From contig JAWAFC010000004.1 of the NCBI GenBank assembly GCA_038890815.1, positions 62,001 to 126,000 on the forward strand: a stretch of 64,000 nt of DNA. Direction: 5' to 3'. The stretch is from JAWAFC01 sp038890815 (GTDB lineage Archaea; Micrarchaeota; Micrarchaeia; Burarchaeales; JACRGF01). Positions 50,607 to 59,550 of this stretch are shown piece after piece. The notes below the pieces were generated by a model. It was not told the DNA's origin, made no database searches, and worked only from the letters and a program-made list of their open reading frames with translations. The position numbers and the translations under genes are program-made. Every line of letters starts with the position of its first letter. Within the stretch, counting starts at the first letter, position 1.

Positions 50607-51125
50607 TCACGACCACCTGCAGGCGCCAGCCACGCAGCGGCAGGCCAGCCCGTAGCGCTCCGCCTCGTAGCACTCCCTGTACTCGCACGTCGTTATCACG
50701 GGCTTCTCGGTGCGGCTCTGGCACACCTGGCCAGAGCATCCTCCCCGTATGCAGTCCACATCCGCCGCGCACGGCCCGTTGGTGGAATAACCGCAGAAGG
50801 GCTGCGGGGGGCGCGCCCGCTGCACTATCCTACATTCCCCGCTCACGCACCGCGTCTCAAGGTTGCCCGCTATGCCCGTGCAGTAGTCGGGGCACTGCTG
50901 CGAGACATCGACGAATTGCTTGTTGCCAAAAAAGCACTCGCGCGTGACCACATGCACGCCGCACGCGCAGTCGGCATCCGTTGCGCACGCTCTCTCAGAG
51001 AGCGTGGCATTCGCGGGTAGTGTGATTGTGGCATTCGTTGCGTTCGTTGCATTGGCGCTTGGCGATGGTTGCGGACAGCCCGCCAGCACTATGGCGGCCA
51101 GCAGAAGAAACAACAGGCGCTTCAT
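50607..51125 (-). CDS. Cysteine-rich lipoprotein
   Basis: A 172-residue protein with a signal peptide and lipobox VLAGC at Cys17, an Asn/Thr-rich linker with four or more sequons (19-40), then a domain with about 16 cysteines. The C-terminal stretch (GGCSGQVC ... CEYRECYEAERYGLACRCVA then GACRW) resembles small eight-cysteine clusters seen in some secreted proteins; I am not certain of the family. Its architecture echoes the cysteine-repeat lipoprotein at 45659-46669 without the WQ repeats. It lies 4 bp downstream of apgM. Confidence 0.72.
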   Translation of the reverse strand: MKRLLFLLLAAIVLAGCPQPSPSANATNATNATITLPANATLSERACATDADCACGVHVVTRECFFGNKQFVDVSQQCPDYCTGIAGNLETRCVSGECRIVQRARPPQPFCGYSTNGPCAADVDCIRGGCSGQVCQSRTEKPVITTCEYRECYEAERYGLACRCVAGACRWS

Positions 51126-51129
51126 CCGA

Positions 51130-52350
51130 TCAACTCCCATACATTTTAGTTCTTCCCATGTGTGCGAGAAGGAGCGGCAGCACCTCGAGCCCGCGCAGGT
51201 GCCCGAGCGCGCCCTGCCCGCAGGCGAGCTCATCGAACCTCTTCACTCCATCCCTCCTCACCCGTGGGCCCCACAGCGCGATGGGCGTGGGGTGCCACGA
51301 GTGGTCCCTCAGCGAGACGGGCGTGGAGTGGTCGCTCGTTATCGCGATGTGCGCATCGCGTGCTTCTCTCATAAGCATCCCCACCATTTTGTCTATCCTC
51401 TCTATCATTGCCACCTTCTCCTTTAAATCCCCATCGTGAGAGGCGCTGTCAGTTCCCTTCACATGGAGGAAGACGAAATCGTGTGTGCTGAGCGCGGCGA
51501 GGGCCGCGACAGCCTTCGCGCGCAGATTGCTATCTGTCCTGCCCGTGGCTCCCGGGACATCGATGAGCTCCATGCCGACATAGCTTGCCACCCCTTTGTA
51601 AAGCGCCCCGCCCGCCACGCACGCCGAAGTTATGCCGAACCTTTCCTTTAGCGACGGCACGCGCTCGAACATCCCCGCCCCGCGGGCCAGCACGATGTTG
51701 GCTTGAGGGAGGTTGTTTTTTGCGCGCTTCACATTGAGCGGGTGCGCGCGCAGCCGCTCGTAGGCCATGCGCGTGAATTTGTTTAGCACGTCGGCCGTTC
51801 TCCTCGCCTCAGGCGATGCATCGAGGGGCTTGCTCTCCTGCACCTTCCCCGGCCCGTGGGGGTCTGTGTCGCTGACTTTGGGCGAGAGGCCCTCTCCGCG
51901 CAGCACGAGCGCAGCGCGGTGCTCCACGCTGGGAACAAAGACTACCTTCACCCCATCGATCTCCATCCCATCGAGCGCCTTCCCGAGCTCGCCGCCCCCC
52001 TCCTTTATCCTACCTGCCCTCCTATCCACTACATTCCAGCGCTCATCGACAGTGGCGAAGTTGCACCGGAAGGCGATGTCGCCGTGCTCGAGGCGAACGC
52101 CCATTCCGAGGGCCTCGAAAGGCCCCCTTCCCCTATAATAGGTCTCTGGGTCATAGCCGAGGAGTGCAAGGTGGGAGGTGTCGCTCCCCGGAGTTATCCC
52201 CACCCCGATGGCATGGAGGAGGCCGCACGCCCCCTCCTCAGCGAGCCTATCGAGGTTCGGTTTTCTCGCCCTCTGGAGGGGCGTTTTGCCGCCCACGGGC
52301 AGGTCGCCGAGCCCGTCGCACACGATGAGCACGCCTTTGGTTGTTTCCAT
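51130..52350 (-). CDS. apgM: Cofactor-independent phosphoglycerate mutase, archaeal type
   Basis: ApgM interconverts 3- and 2-phosphoglycerate. The 406-residue alkaline-phosphatase-fold protein has GVLIVCDGLGDLP (metal Asp), TPGSDTSHLALLGYDP with the catalytic Ser, the GRGPFEALGMGV segment, HVKGTDSASHDGD and ITSDHSTPVSLRDHSWHPTPI, where the metal-binding residues cluster. It sits between a membrane protein (4 bp upstream) and the cysteine-rich lipoprotein (4 bp downstream), apparently in one operon. Confidence 0.94.
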   Translation of the reverse strand: METTKGVLIVCDGLGDLPVGGKTPLQRARKPNLDRLAEEGACGLLHAIGVGITPGSDTSHLALLGYDPETYYRGRGPFEALGMGVRLEHGDIAFRCNFATVDERWNVVDRRAGRIKEGGGELGKALDGMEIDGVKVVFVPSVEHRAALVLRGEGLSPKVSDTDPHGPGKVQESKPLDASPEARRTADVLNKFTRMAYERLRAHPLNVKRAKNNLPQANIVLARGAGMFERVPSLKERFGITSACVAGGALYKGVASYVGMELIDVPGATGRTDSNLRAKAVAALAALSTHDFVFLHVKGTDSASHDGDLKEKVAMIERIDKMVGMLMREARDAHIAITSDHSTPVSLRDHSWHPTPIALWGPRVRRDGVKRFDELACGQGALGHLRGLEVLPLLLAHMGRTKMYGS

Positions 52351-52354
52351 GCAC

Positions 52355-52975
52355 TCACAGCGCGTTGACGATCGACAGCGACAGCGTCCCGAGGAAGAGG
52401 AGGATGAAGAGCGCGGTGAGGATGAGCAGGCCGTTGTTGAGCGTGCCGAACACCTTCCTCACCTCACCCTTTATCTTCTGAATGTCGCGCTTGCTCTTTG
52501 AGATGTCAGCCCGCTCCGCCTTGAGCGCGTCGCTCGCCGCCTTTACAATCCCCGATATCTCCTTGTACGAAGCGCCCGTGGAATTCAGCGAGGCGGCCGA
52601 GCGCTTGAGGCCGTTGGCAGCGGTCACGAGAGGCTGCCTCTGGTTGGTGGGCACCTGGGTGCTCAGCTCATCGAACGCCGCCGCAGTTGCCGACAGCGTG
52701 CCGCTCATTTCCACGAGGCTGTCGCCCGTGGAGGCAAAGATGTTCGGAAAAGGCTCCACCGCGGCCGAGAGATTGCTCGCCATGCCCTCAGCCGAATCCA
52801 GTATGAGCGTGTCAGAATCTATCTGTTTTATCACGGCATTCTCTGCATCGGTGATTATTGGAGAAATCAGGAAATAGGCGAGCACGCTGGCCACTATGCC
52901 GACAATGCTGAGGATGATGCCCGCCACTGAGAGGAGCGTCTTGATGATTTCGGAAGCTTCCTTGTAGGTGACCAC
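52355..52975 (-). CDS. Two-helix membrane protein with extracytoplasmic helical domain
   Basis: A 206-residue protein with a membrane helix at about 15-40 and another at 180-203. The intervening 140 residues are rich in Ala, Ser and Thr with heptad-like spacing, and would lie outside, resembling methyl-accepting or YhgE-like stalk domains. Function unknown. The GTG lies 26 nt from a TTTTTAA box (minus strand near 53000). It heads the apgM operon. Confidence 0.65.
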   Translation of the reverse strand: MVTYKEASEIIKTLLSVAGIILSIVGIVASVLAYFLISPIITDAENAVIKQIDSDTLILDSAEGMASNLSAAVEPFPNIFASTGDSLVEMSGTLSATAAAFDELSTQVPTNQRQPLVTAANGLKRSAASLNSTGASYKEISGIVKAASDALKAERADISKSKRDIQKIKGEVRKVFGTLNNGLLILTALFILLFLGTLSLSIVNAL

Positions 52976-52996
52976 GAGAGAGTATTCGCGCCAACT

Positions 52997-53020
52997 ATTT
53001 TTAAGTTATGGCTTTTTAAA
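52997..53020. promoter_or_regulatory. Two adjacent divergent TATA boxes
   Basis: ATTTTTAAG (about 52997-53004) lies 26 nt before the minus-strand GTG at 52975, and CTTTTTAAA (53012-53020) lies 26 nt before the plus-strand ATG at 53042. The boxes are 12 bp apart, so the two promoters probably compete. Called from spacing only. Confidence 0.5.
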
Positions 53021-53041
53021 CATCCAAAGCCCTATAATCTC

Positions 53042-56000
53042 ATGTCCGACGGGCATGGGAAGAAAGCAAAGCACGTTCCAACTGAAGCCACAGCTAAGCC
53101 GGAGCGCACGCTCGCGAAAAAAATTATAGAAGAGGAGAGGGCCCGCGAGCCAAAACCCTCTTTCTGGGAACGCATGAAGGCACGCGCGAAAACCGCCCTC
53201 ATGTCCAAGAAAGAGCGCTTTTTTCTCCAGCGCATTCTCGAAAAGCTCGAAATTGAAGATACAACGGAAAATAGAGCAAATCTCAAAAGCATCCTGCAAA
53301 TGCTGGGGGCATGGGAGAGCGTTGAGCGCTGGCAGTCTCCATCCGATTTTGAAGATCCTTTTACCAAGAGGAGTTTAGAGTGGTGTAGAGCTCTTCTCAA
53401 AACCTCCAAGGACTTGAGAGATTTTGCCAGGGAACTGAAGATTGCATACAAAACGGACCCAAACTTGCTCAAACACGAGTCGGAAGTAGCATGTTGCATC
53501 AAAACCTTCTCTAAAATGGACCTCCTGAATACTCCTAAAGACTTTAACAGAATTTTCCAGGCAGTGAGGTACCTGCACAGCTTGCCAGCGGACGACAGAG
53601 AAGACCTACGCGAAAAAATATACAGCATAAAAAGGGCGATTCCATCCTCTGCTGAGATTGAAAGCGCGCTCAAGCAGTTAGCTCCAATAAGCAAAAACAT
53701 AGAGCTCTCCGACATGCAGCTGGCCGGTGCTCTCACAGGCGCGGACACCGTCGAAAAGGCCATCGAATTCGCCCATATAATAAAAAACAAAAGAGAGAGG
53801 AAAGAAGGCCCAGATTGGCTGTATTACCCTAACGTTATTAAAGCATTAGATAGCGTTGAGAAATTCAAAAATCCGCAAGAGCTGTTCGATTTCCTGGCAA
53901 TGTTTCAGAAGCAAGGCTTGTTGATGAAGGGTATTGAACCTTATTACGTACCTCTTTACTTAACACTTATCCGCAAAGGTTATTCCAAAGAAACCGCTTT
54001 AGAACAGGTCAAAAAAACAGACGAATTGTTTCAAAAGTACTTTTTCATACGGGCGGATATAAAACTAACTCTCGATAAGGAGTTCATCGCTGCCATTGTG
54101 GAAGCTGATGAGTTTTTGAGCGGCCCGTCAGAGAAGCTGCGCGTAGATTTCAAACGCTTGACTGAGTTCCTATCGGATGAACCAAGTGCCGAAGCAGTCC
54201 GGCAGGCACTTGCGTTGATGCGAGAGTTCACATCCTACGAACGCGTTGAAGGCGAGGAGCGTGCAACATTTGTAGGAGAGGGCCTTCAAATCCCGAGGGA
54301 GATGCGGGGCAGCACTCTCTCGGAAAATGTTGACATCGCCAGACGGATATTACAACATCTCACTCAAATGCGGGATGTATACAGCGGAAGTGAGCTGACT
54401 GAGTTTTTGCATTTTAAAGGGGAAGTCGCGACGCTCACCCATCTGGAGGAGGCAAAAAGAATTTATGGAAGGGGTGTGACCAAAGTAGTATTCCATCTGA
54501 AAGAGTCCTATTTCAAAAAAGCAGGGATTTTAGAGCTGTGTTCAGTAATAAAAGGGTCTCTTGAAAACGACGAGCAGGCTCAGGTTTTAGAAAAAAACCT
54601 CAATCACACGCTAGAGTTATTCCCGCCTGAGACTAAAGAAGACATTGGCCGCATCGCCAGGCTCACCATTGAAGCAGACAAAGAAATTCAGAAAGTAAAA
54701 CGTAAATCCAATTACTCCATGGAATTTGTGGATCTCATCAGGGGGCTTAGAAGCAACGAAAAATTGAAGGCTTATATTAAACAAATAGACCCACAGCAGT
54801 TTCCCGCTTTGTGCGGCAACTTAGCGGAGAGCTCACTCGAAAGCGGGCTGAGTTTAGATTTATTTATCTCAGTTTTGCCAGAACAAGCCTTTGCGGCTCC
54901 CTACAGCTTTGCCAAAAATATTAGGGAGGCAAGAGACAGGATCTCCGAACTAGTCCCGCAAGAAAACCTTCAAAATGGGATTCTGATAAAAGCTGCGAGA
55001 GAATGCCCCCACGCCGTTGGCGATGCTGCAGAGTTTTTCGTGCTCATCGAAAAAGAAGCCACAGGCTTTCCTGAACCAGCTATAAAATCATTCTATGACA
55101 AGAAAGTCGAACCACTGCTCTTCTCACTGCTGCACAGAGAGAAATCCTCCGAATTGCTCAACCTCTTCTGCTTTTCACAAGAACACTGCACTGCCGAAGA
55201 TGTGAACGAAAAGCTCGCAAAGCTTGCTCAGGGAGTTGATGCCCGCCAGCGGGGGAAGGGGTTCGTGTGGACTCCGAGCAGAAGGGACTTCCTGATACAG
55301 GCAAAAAAGCAGATGGAGGGAGAGGCAAAGGGCCTCGACTATGAGCTACTGGCGGAAAAACTTAACAAAAAATGCCCCAGGCCGAATGCCCCAGCGCTGG
55401 TTATGGTACCGGTGATGGCCATAACCGATGAGGAGAAAGTGCTTGAAGCCTTCAGGGATTTCCTCAACAAGAAGAAGATAAAGGGCGATAGGCAGAAGCT
55501 TCTCTCCATCGCGCAGTCAATCGATGCTGCCCGAGGATTGCCAAACGCTCGGGCAATCCTCTCACAGATTTCGAATTTCCTGGCAATTCCTGGGAAAAGA
55601 GCCGACGAAATTCTCCCCCTATTCAATTCGATAAGGCTCTTCTGCGAATTCAAAGACCGTGAGGCGGAGGAGAATTTCCTTAAGAAAGTTGTGACAGGCG
55701 AGTTCGAAAATTATGAAAGCATGCAGATGTACCTGAGAAATGAGAACATCAGGCTTGCTTTCAAACAGTTTGAGATAAGCCAAGATGAGCTGAAGGGGCT
55801 TGGAGTGAGCAGGGAGGATATGGAGAAATTGGCTGCATCGGAGTTCTTTACTGTCGTAACCACCCTCCTCAGGTCCTACAGAAACAAAAACTATCAGGCC
55901 GGGATTGCGCTTCTGAAGGACATTGTCATACACGCTCTGCTCAAGGACCTGAGGGAATGGCGATACAACAACGAGAAAGGGAAAAAACAGCTCGAAATGC

Positions 56001-57100
56001 TCAGCGAGGATGAAAAAAGAAAGTGGATGGAAGAATTCACGCCGACAACAAGGAAAATCGAAGTCACAGGGGAAGGGCAGGCCAAATTCAAGGGCGATGC
56101 GCTCCTCAGCGCTTTGCACGAAGCCGTGCAGTATATAAAAAACATAGAAATAAGCGAAGAAGCTCTCGAAAAAGTGAGATGGGAAATCAAAAGCATGGAA
56201 TCCACAGCGCGCGGACTTCCAGAAGACAGCGAAGAGAGGAAAAAACTCGAGATGGAACTGGAGCGCGCGAGAAATACCGAGGCAGTCATATCCGGCGTCC
56301 TCTCACTCAGAAAAAAAGATTTCTACAAGGAGCTCTCTGAGAGCGAGATTAAGGAGATTAAGGATACGGTGAATTCAATAAACAAGGCGCTGCGCGCGCT
56401 TGGGCAGGACGAGCCAAAAGACTCCATGATTCACTTCATCAGGACACTGGAGAAGCCGAAGGAACACTTCAAGATATTCAGGCTCGAAGCCGTCGACACC
56501 GATGATTTTCTGACGCTACTGAAAATTGGCGAAGTGCCAAGGCACTCCTGCCAAAGCTATGTGAACGGCTCGCTGAATTACTGCCTGCTTGCCTATGTTG
56601 CCGATGCCAACAAGAAAGGGATAATAGTGCGCGATGAGGAAGGGATAATCCATGCCAGAGCCATCGCAAAGCTCTATCGGGCAAAGATAGATGGTGAGAT
56701 GAAAAAAGTTTTGCTCCTCGAGCCTGTGTATGCCGATGCGGCCAACCCCGAGTACGACGCGCTCATAGCCCTGCACGGGCTCAGGAAAGCGATCGCGACG
56801 GATTCGGTGCTCGCCTCCCGTTGGATCGACGACTCCCTGAAGAAAGAGTTTGAGCGCTTGGGCTTCCTAATAGTTCAAAAGGATGTCAAATTCATCTCAC
56901 CCCCAAGCATTAACATTTGGGAATACAGCGACACGTATGGAAGACAAAGAGCTGATAACGGTTACGAGGTCACACAAAAAGTCAATGTGCTCATAAAAGT
57001 TCCGAAAGAGAAGTTTGAAGAGGAATACAGGAAACGCGGCGCGCTTCCGCCCCTCGAAATAAAAGTCAGGTCTTCCCCCGAAGAGGTGGCAGCTTTCTAG
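53042..57100 (+). CDS. Giant helical protein with a conserved-looking C-terminal domain, unknown function
   Basis: At 1352 residues this is the longest gene here. Residues 1-30 are basic; 30 to about 1100 are almost wholly helical, Lys/Glu/Leu-rich, with coiled-coil-like stretches and no recognised motif. The last 230 residues look folded: around 1165-1205 there is PRHSCQSYVNGSLNYCLLAY, then DANKKGIIVRD, EEGIIHARA, then LEPVYADAANPEYDALIAL. The invariant-looking Cys, Tyr, Asn, Asp and Arg suggest an enzyme, but I cannot name it. No signal peptide or membrane helix. The gene is AT-richer than its neighbours. ATG 53042 lies 26 nt from TTTTTAAA. Confidence 0.75.
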   Translation: MSDGHGKKAKHVPTEATAKPERTLAKKIIEEERAREPKPSFWERMKARAKTALMSKKERFFLQRILEKLEIEDTTENRANLKSILQMLGAWESVERWQSPSDFEDPFTKRSLEWCRALLKTSKDLRDFARELKIAYKTDPNLLKHESEVACCIKTFSKMDLLNTPKDFNRIFQAVRYLHSLPADDREDLREKIYSIKRAIPSSAEIESALKQLAPISKNIELSDMQLAGALTGADTVEKAIEFAHIIKNKRERKEGPDWLYYPNVIKALDSVEKFKNPQELFDFLAMFQKQGLLMKGIEPYYVPLYLTLIRKGYSKETALEQVKKTDELFQKYFFIRADIKLTLDKEFIAAIVEADEFLSGPSEKLRVDFKRLTEFLSDEPSAEAVRQALALMREFTSYERVEGEERATFVGEGLQIPREMRGSTLSENVDIARRILQHLTQMRDVYSGSELTEFLHFKGEVATLTHLEEAKRIYGRGVTKVVFHLKESYFKKAGILELCSVIKGSLENDEQAQVLEKNLNHTLELFPPETKEDIGRIARLTIEADKEIQKVKRKSNYSMEFVDLIRGLRSNEKLKAYIKQIDPQQFPALCGNLAESSLESGLSLDLFISVLPEQAFAAPYSFAKNIREARDRISELVPQENLQNGILIKAARECPHAVGDAAEFFVLIEKEATGFPEPAIKSFYDKKVEPLLFSLLHREKSSELLNLFCFSQEHCTAEDVNEKLAKLAQGVDARQRGKGFVWTPSRRDFLIQAKKQMEGEAKGLDYELLAEKLNKKCPRPNAPALVMVPVMAITDEEKVLEAFRDFLNKKKIKGDRQKLLSIAQSIDAARGLPNARAILSQISNFLAIPGKRADEILPLFNSIRLFCEFKDREAEENFLKKVVTGEFENYESMQMYLRNENIRLAFKQFEISQDELKGLGVSREDMEKLAASEFFTVVTTLLRSYRNKNYQAGIALLKDIVIHALLKDLREWRYNNEKGKKQLEMLSEDEKRKWMEEFTPTTRKIEVTGEGQAKFKGDALLSALHEAVQYIKNIEISEEALEKVRWEIKSMESTARGLPEDSEERKKLEMELERARNTEAVISGVLSLRKKDFYKELSESEIKEIKDTVNSINKALRALGQDEPKDSMIHFIRTLEKPKEHFKIFRLEAVDTDDFLTLLKIGEVPRHSCQSYVNGSLNYCLLAYVADANKKGIIVRDEEGIIHARAIAKLYRAKIDGEMKKVLLLEPVYADAANPEYDALIALHGLRKAIATDSVLASRWIDDSLKKEFERLGFLIVQKDVKFISPPSINIWEYSDTYGRQRADNGYEVTQKVNVLIKVPKEKFEEEYRKRGALPPLEIKVRSSPEEVAAF

Positions 57101-57999
57101 AGCCTTTCCGCAAGTGCGAGGAAAATGCTCGAGCAGGTCAGGTCGGCTGTCGAGCCTGGGTTGTAATCCTGTCCGAGCGAGAACAGCCTGTCATCGAGCC
57201 TCTTGGCCGCGGCATAGCCAGCAGGCGTGAGCGCGCCACCCAGCGCCATGACCTCTCGCGCTTTTCGCGAGACCCACTCGGCCCCCTTTCTGCCCACCTT
57301 TTTTTCGATAAGCCCATCAGCATGTCGGGCGAGTATCCACAAAAAAGTCTGCGCGCTCGCCCTGTGTATGTCCCTGCTCTGCTTGAGCGCTCGCCTGAAA
57401 ACCCTCGCTCCGGCGCGCGAGATCGGAAAGCCGCGCAACACCTCGCGGGCCACCTCATCGTGGCTGATCTCCAGCACGCGCTTGAAGTTAATCCCTTGCC
57501 TCCGCAGCTCCGCATCCGACTTCGCATCAAACACATCGAGCCGCTTCACTTTAGGGAGTTTTGGACGCAGCGCCCTGAGCGCGCGATAGAACCCGACCGA
57601 GTCTTCCGGTGTGGAAAGGGAAAGAATTTGGCGCGTGGCATCCGCGAGCTTCGCTTCATCCCCTTTCGCTCTGGCATACGCAGCCGCCAGCGGGATGAGC
57701 AGGAGTATGATGCCCGCATTCACATTTCCCCCCACGCCGTAGGCGAGCGTGTCCCTCGCTGCCTTGAGCAGAAGCCTGCCCAGCGGCACCCTTCCCCCCC
57801 TCGCGCCAGCCCTTGCCGCGGCCTCAACGGCAGGCCCTATGGCTACCGCGCCTGCCAGGAAATCCGGAAAGGTCAGGTCCGCATAGCCCCGAAAAGGCGA
57901 GACGTTGCCCGGCTTGGGGTAGGAAGAGGCTTCCAACAGGCAGGCGAGCTGCGCCGCGCCGGCGATTTTCTCCGGACTCGGCCTCTTATCGGAGGGCAT
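57097..57999 (-). CDS. Triphosphoribosyl-dephospho-CoA synthase (CitG/MdcB) family
   Basis: A 300-residue all-helical protein with the CitG-family motifs: LLEASSYPKPGNVSPFRGYAD near the N-terminus, GGNVNAGIILLL, and QDYNPGSTADLTCSSIF at the C-terminus. Bacterial members make the citrate- or malonate-lyase prosthetic-group precursor from dephospho-CoA and ATP. No lyase genes are visible, so the archaeal version may do a related CoA or nucleotide chemistry. It overlaps argH by 14 bp. Confidence 0.82.
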   Translation of the reverse strand: MPSDKRPSPEKIAGAAQLACLLEASSYPKPGNVSPFRGYADLTFPDFLAGAVAIGPAVEAAARAGARGGRVPLGRLLLKAARDTLAYGVGGNVNAGIILLLIPLAAAYARAKGDEAKLADATRQILSLSTPEDSVGFYRALRALRPKLPKVKRLDVFDAKSDAELRRQGINFKRVLEISHDEVAREVLRGFPISRAGARVFRRALKQSRDIHRASAQTFLWILARHADGLIEKKVGRKGAEWVSRKAREVMALGGALTPAGYAAAKRLDDRLFSLGQDYNPGSTADLTCSSIFLALAERL

Positions 58000-59470
58000 T
58001 GGCTTCCCTCATCAGCAGCTCGTCGGCTTTCTTGAGCGCGGCGAGGCGCGCGTTCAGACCAGCCTGAAGCGCTGTCAGCCGCTTCTCGCTGTCCGCAATC
58101 ATCCGTCGCACATTTTCGGGCGCGGGGCCGCTCTTTCTCGCGCGCACGCTCTCATGAATGTCAAGCACGGCCGCCAGCTCCGCCTCAGTGATATTCACCT
58201 TTTTGTGGAATGCCTTCTGTATGGCGCGGTTGACCTCGGGGAGCGTGAAATGCGAGAGCAGGCAGTTCTCTTTTGCGCACTCTCTGAGCAGGTTGCCGAC
58301 TATCTCATGCGCGATGCGGAATGGAACGCCCTTCCTTGCAAGCAGGTCGGCCAGATCGGTGGCGACGGCGTAGTTTCTCTCGCATGCGGCTATGGCCTTC
58401 TCGCTGTCGAACTCGAGTTTCCTCACGATCTCTGTGAGAATGTGCAGGCAGGCGAGCGTCGTGGCGAGCGAGTCCATGGCAAGCCTCTTCGTTTCCTGCG
58501 TGTCGGCGTTGTGGCCCGAAGGCAAGCCCTTTTGGATGGCCAGGAGGGAGGAGAGGTTGCCAGCAACCCTCGCTGCCCTGCCCCGGATGAGCTCGAGCGC
58601 ATCCGGGTTTTTTTTCTGCGGCATTATGCTCGAGCCCGTGCAGTACTCCTCCGGAAGCTCGACGAAGCCAAGCTCGGGCGATGAGTACAGGATGAGGTCT
58701 GTAGCTATAATAGAGAGGCGGGCCATAGCGAGCGCGCACACTGCGGCCAGCTCCGCCTCGCTCTCCCCCCTCGATGTCACCACATCCAGCGCGTTCTGTT
58801 GCACGCTCTCAAAGCCCAGCAGCTGCGCGGTATAATTCCTGTCTATCGGCCAGCTCGTGCCGGCTACCGCACACGCCCCCAGTGGGTTGGCATTGAGCCT
58901 GGGATAGACATCCTCCACCCTCTGCGCGCACCGCAGCAGGGCCTCGGCATGCGCGTGCGCCCAGAAGGCCGCTGTGATGGGCTGCGCCACTCTCGTGTGC
59001 GTATAGCCGGGCAGTATTATCCCGATGGTTGTTTTTGCGAGCGCCAGCAATGCCTTTGCCGCGCCCAACAGCTCGCTCTCCAGCTCATTTGCCTTGTCCC
59101 TCAGATAGAGCCTCATATCGAGATTGACCTGGTCGTTGCGCGAGCGCGCGGTGTGGAGCTTTTTCCCGACATCGCCGATTTTCGCGCCCAGCAACCTCTC
59201 TATATTCATATGCACATCCTCATCCTCGAGCCTCAGCACGAAGGAGCCCTTCTCGAACTCGCCGAGCGCTTGCCTGAGCGCCGAGATGATCGCCTTCGCC
59301 TCACCCTTTTCCAGCACGCCGCTCTTCGCCAGCATGAGCGCGTGGGCGATCGAGCCCTTTATGTCGTACGGCACGAGTGCGGCATCCACCTGTATGTTTT
59401 CCGCGGAGGCGAACTGGAGAAGGAGCTCGGCCGGCTTTTCGGAGAAACGCCCGCCCCACAGGGGTTTCAT
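57986..59470 (-). CDS. argH: Argininosuccinate lyase
   Basis: This enzyme cleaves argininosuccinate to arginine and fumarate. The 494-residue protein has the superfamily signature GSSIMPQKKNPD with the catalytic Ser loop, the early DVHMNIE and ARSRNDQVNLD segments, and GYTHTRVAQPIT. ATG 59470 lies 26 nt from TTTTTATTC (minus strand). It is divergent from carA, which starts the carbamoyl phosphate/ornithine branch of the same pathway; argG is not in the window. Confidence 0.95.
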   Translation of the reverse strand: MKPLWGGRFSEKPAELLLQFASAENIQVDAALVPYDIKGSIAHALMLAKSGVLEKGEAKAIISALRQALGEFEKGSFVLRLEDEDVHMNIERLLGAKIGDVGKKLHTARSRNDQVNLDMRLYLRDKANELESELLGAAKALLALAKTTIGIILPGYTHTRVAQPITAAFWAHAHAEALLRCAQRVEDVYPRLNANPLGACAVAGTSWPIDRNYTAQLLGFESVQQNALDVVTSRGESEAELAAVCALAMARLSIIATDLILYSSPELGFVELPEEYCTGSSIMPQKKNPDALELIRGRAARVAGNLSSLLAIQKGLPSGHNADTQETKRLAMDSLATTLACLHILTEIVRKLEFDSEKAIAACERNYAVATDLADLLARKGVPFRIAHEIVGNLLRECAKENCLLSHFTLPEVNRAIQKAFHKKVNITEAELAAVLDIHESVRARKSGPAPENVRRMIADSEKRLTALQAGLNARLAALKKADELLMREANALR

Positions 59471-59499
59471 GCAGGGCGCTTTATCCGCGATGAATAAAA

Positions 59500-59550
59500 A
59501 CCTTTATATCTTTTGTCAAGAACAAACGAATGGTGTTTTGGAGTGGCTGA
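59500..59550 (+). promoter_or_regulatory. carA promoter and overlapping six-residue leader frame
   Basis: TTTATATC at 59503-59510 should start transcription near 59530. Exactly there an ATG begins a tiny frame encoding MVFWSG, whose TGA (59548-59550) overlaps the GTG (59543) start region of carA in another frame. Either the ATG is chance, or a leaderless mini-frame couples translation of carA. The frame contains no Arg codon. Confidence 0.4.
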
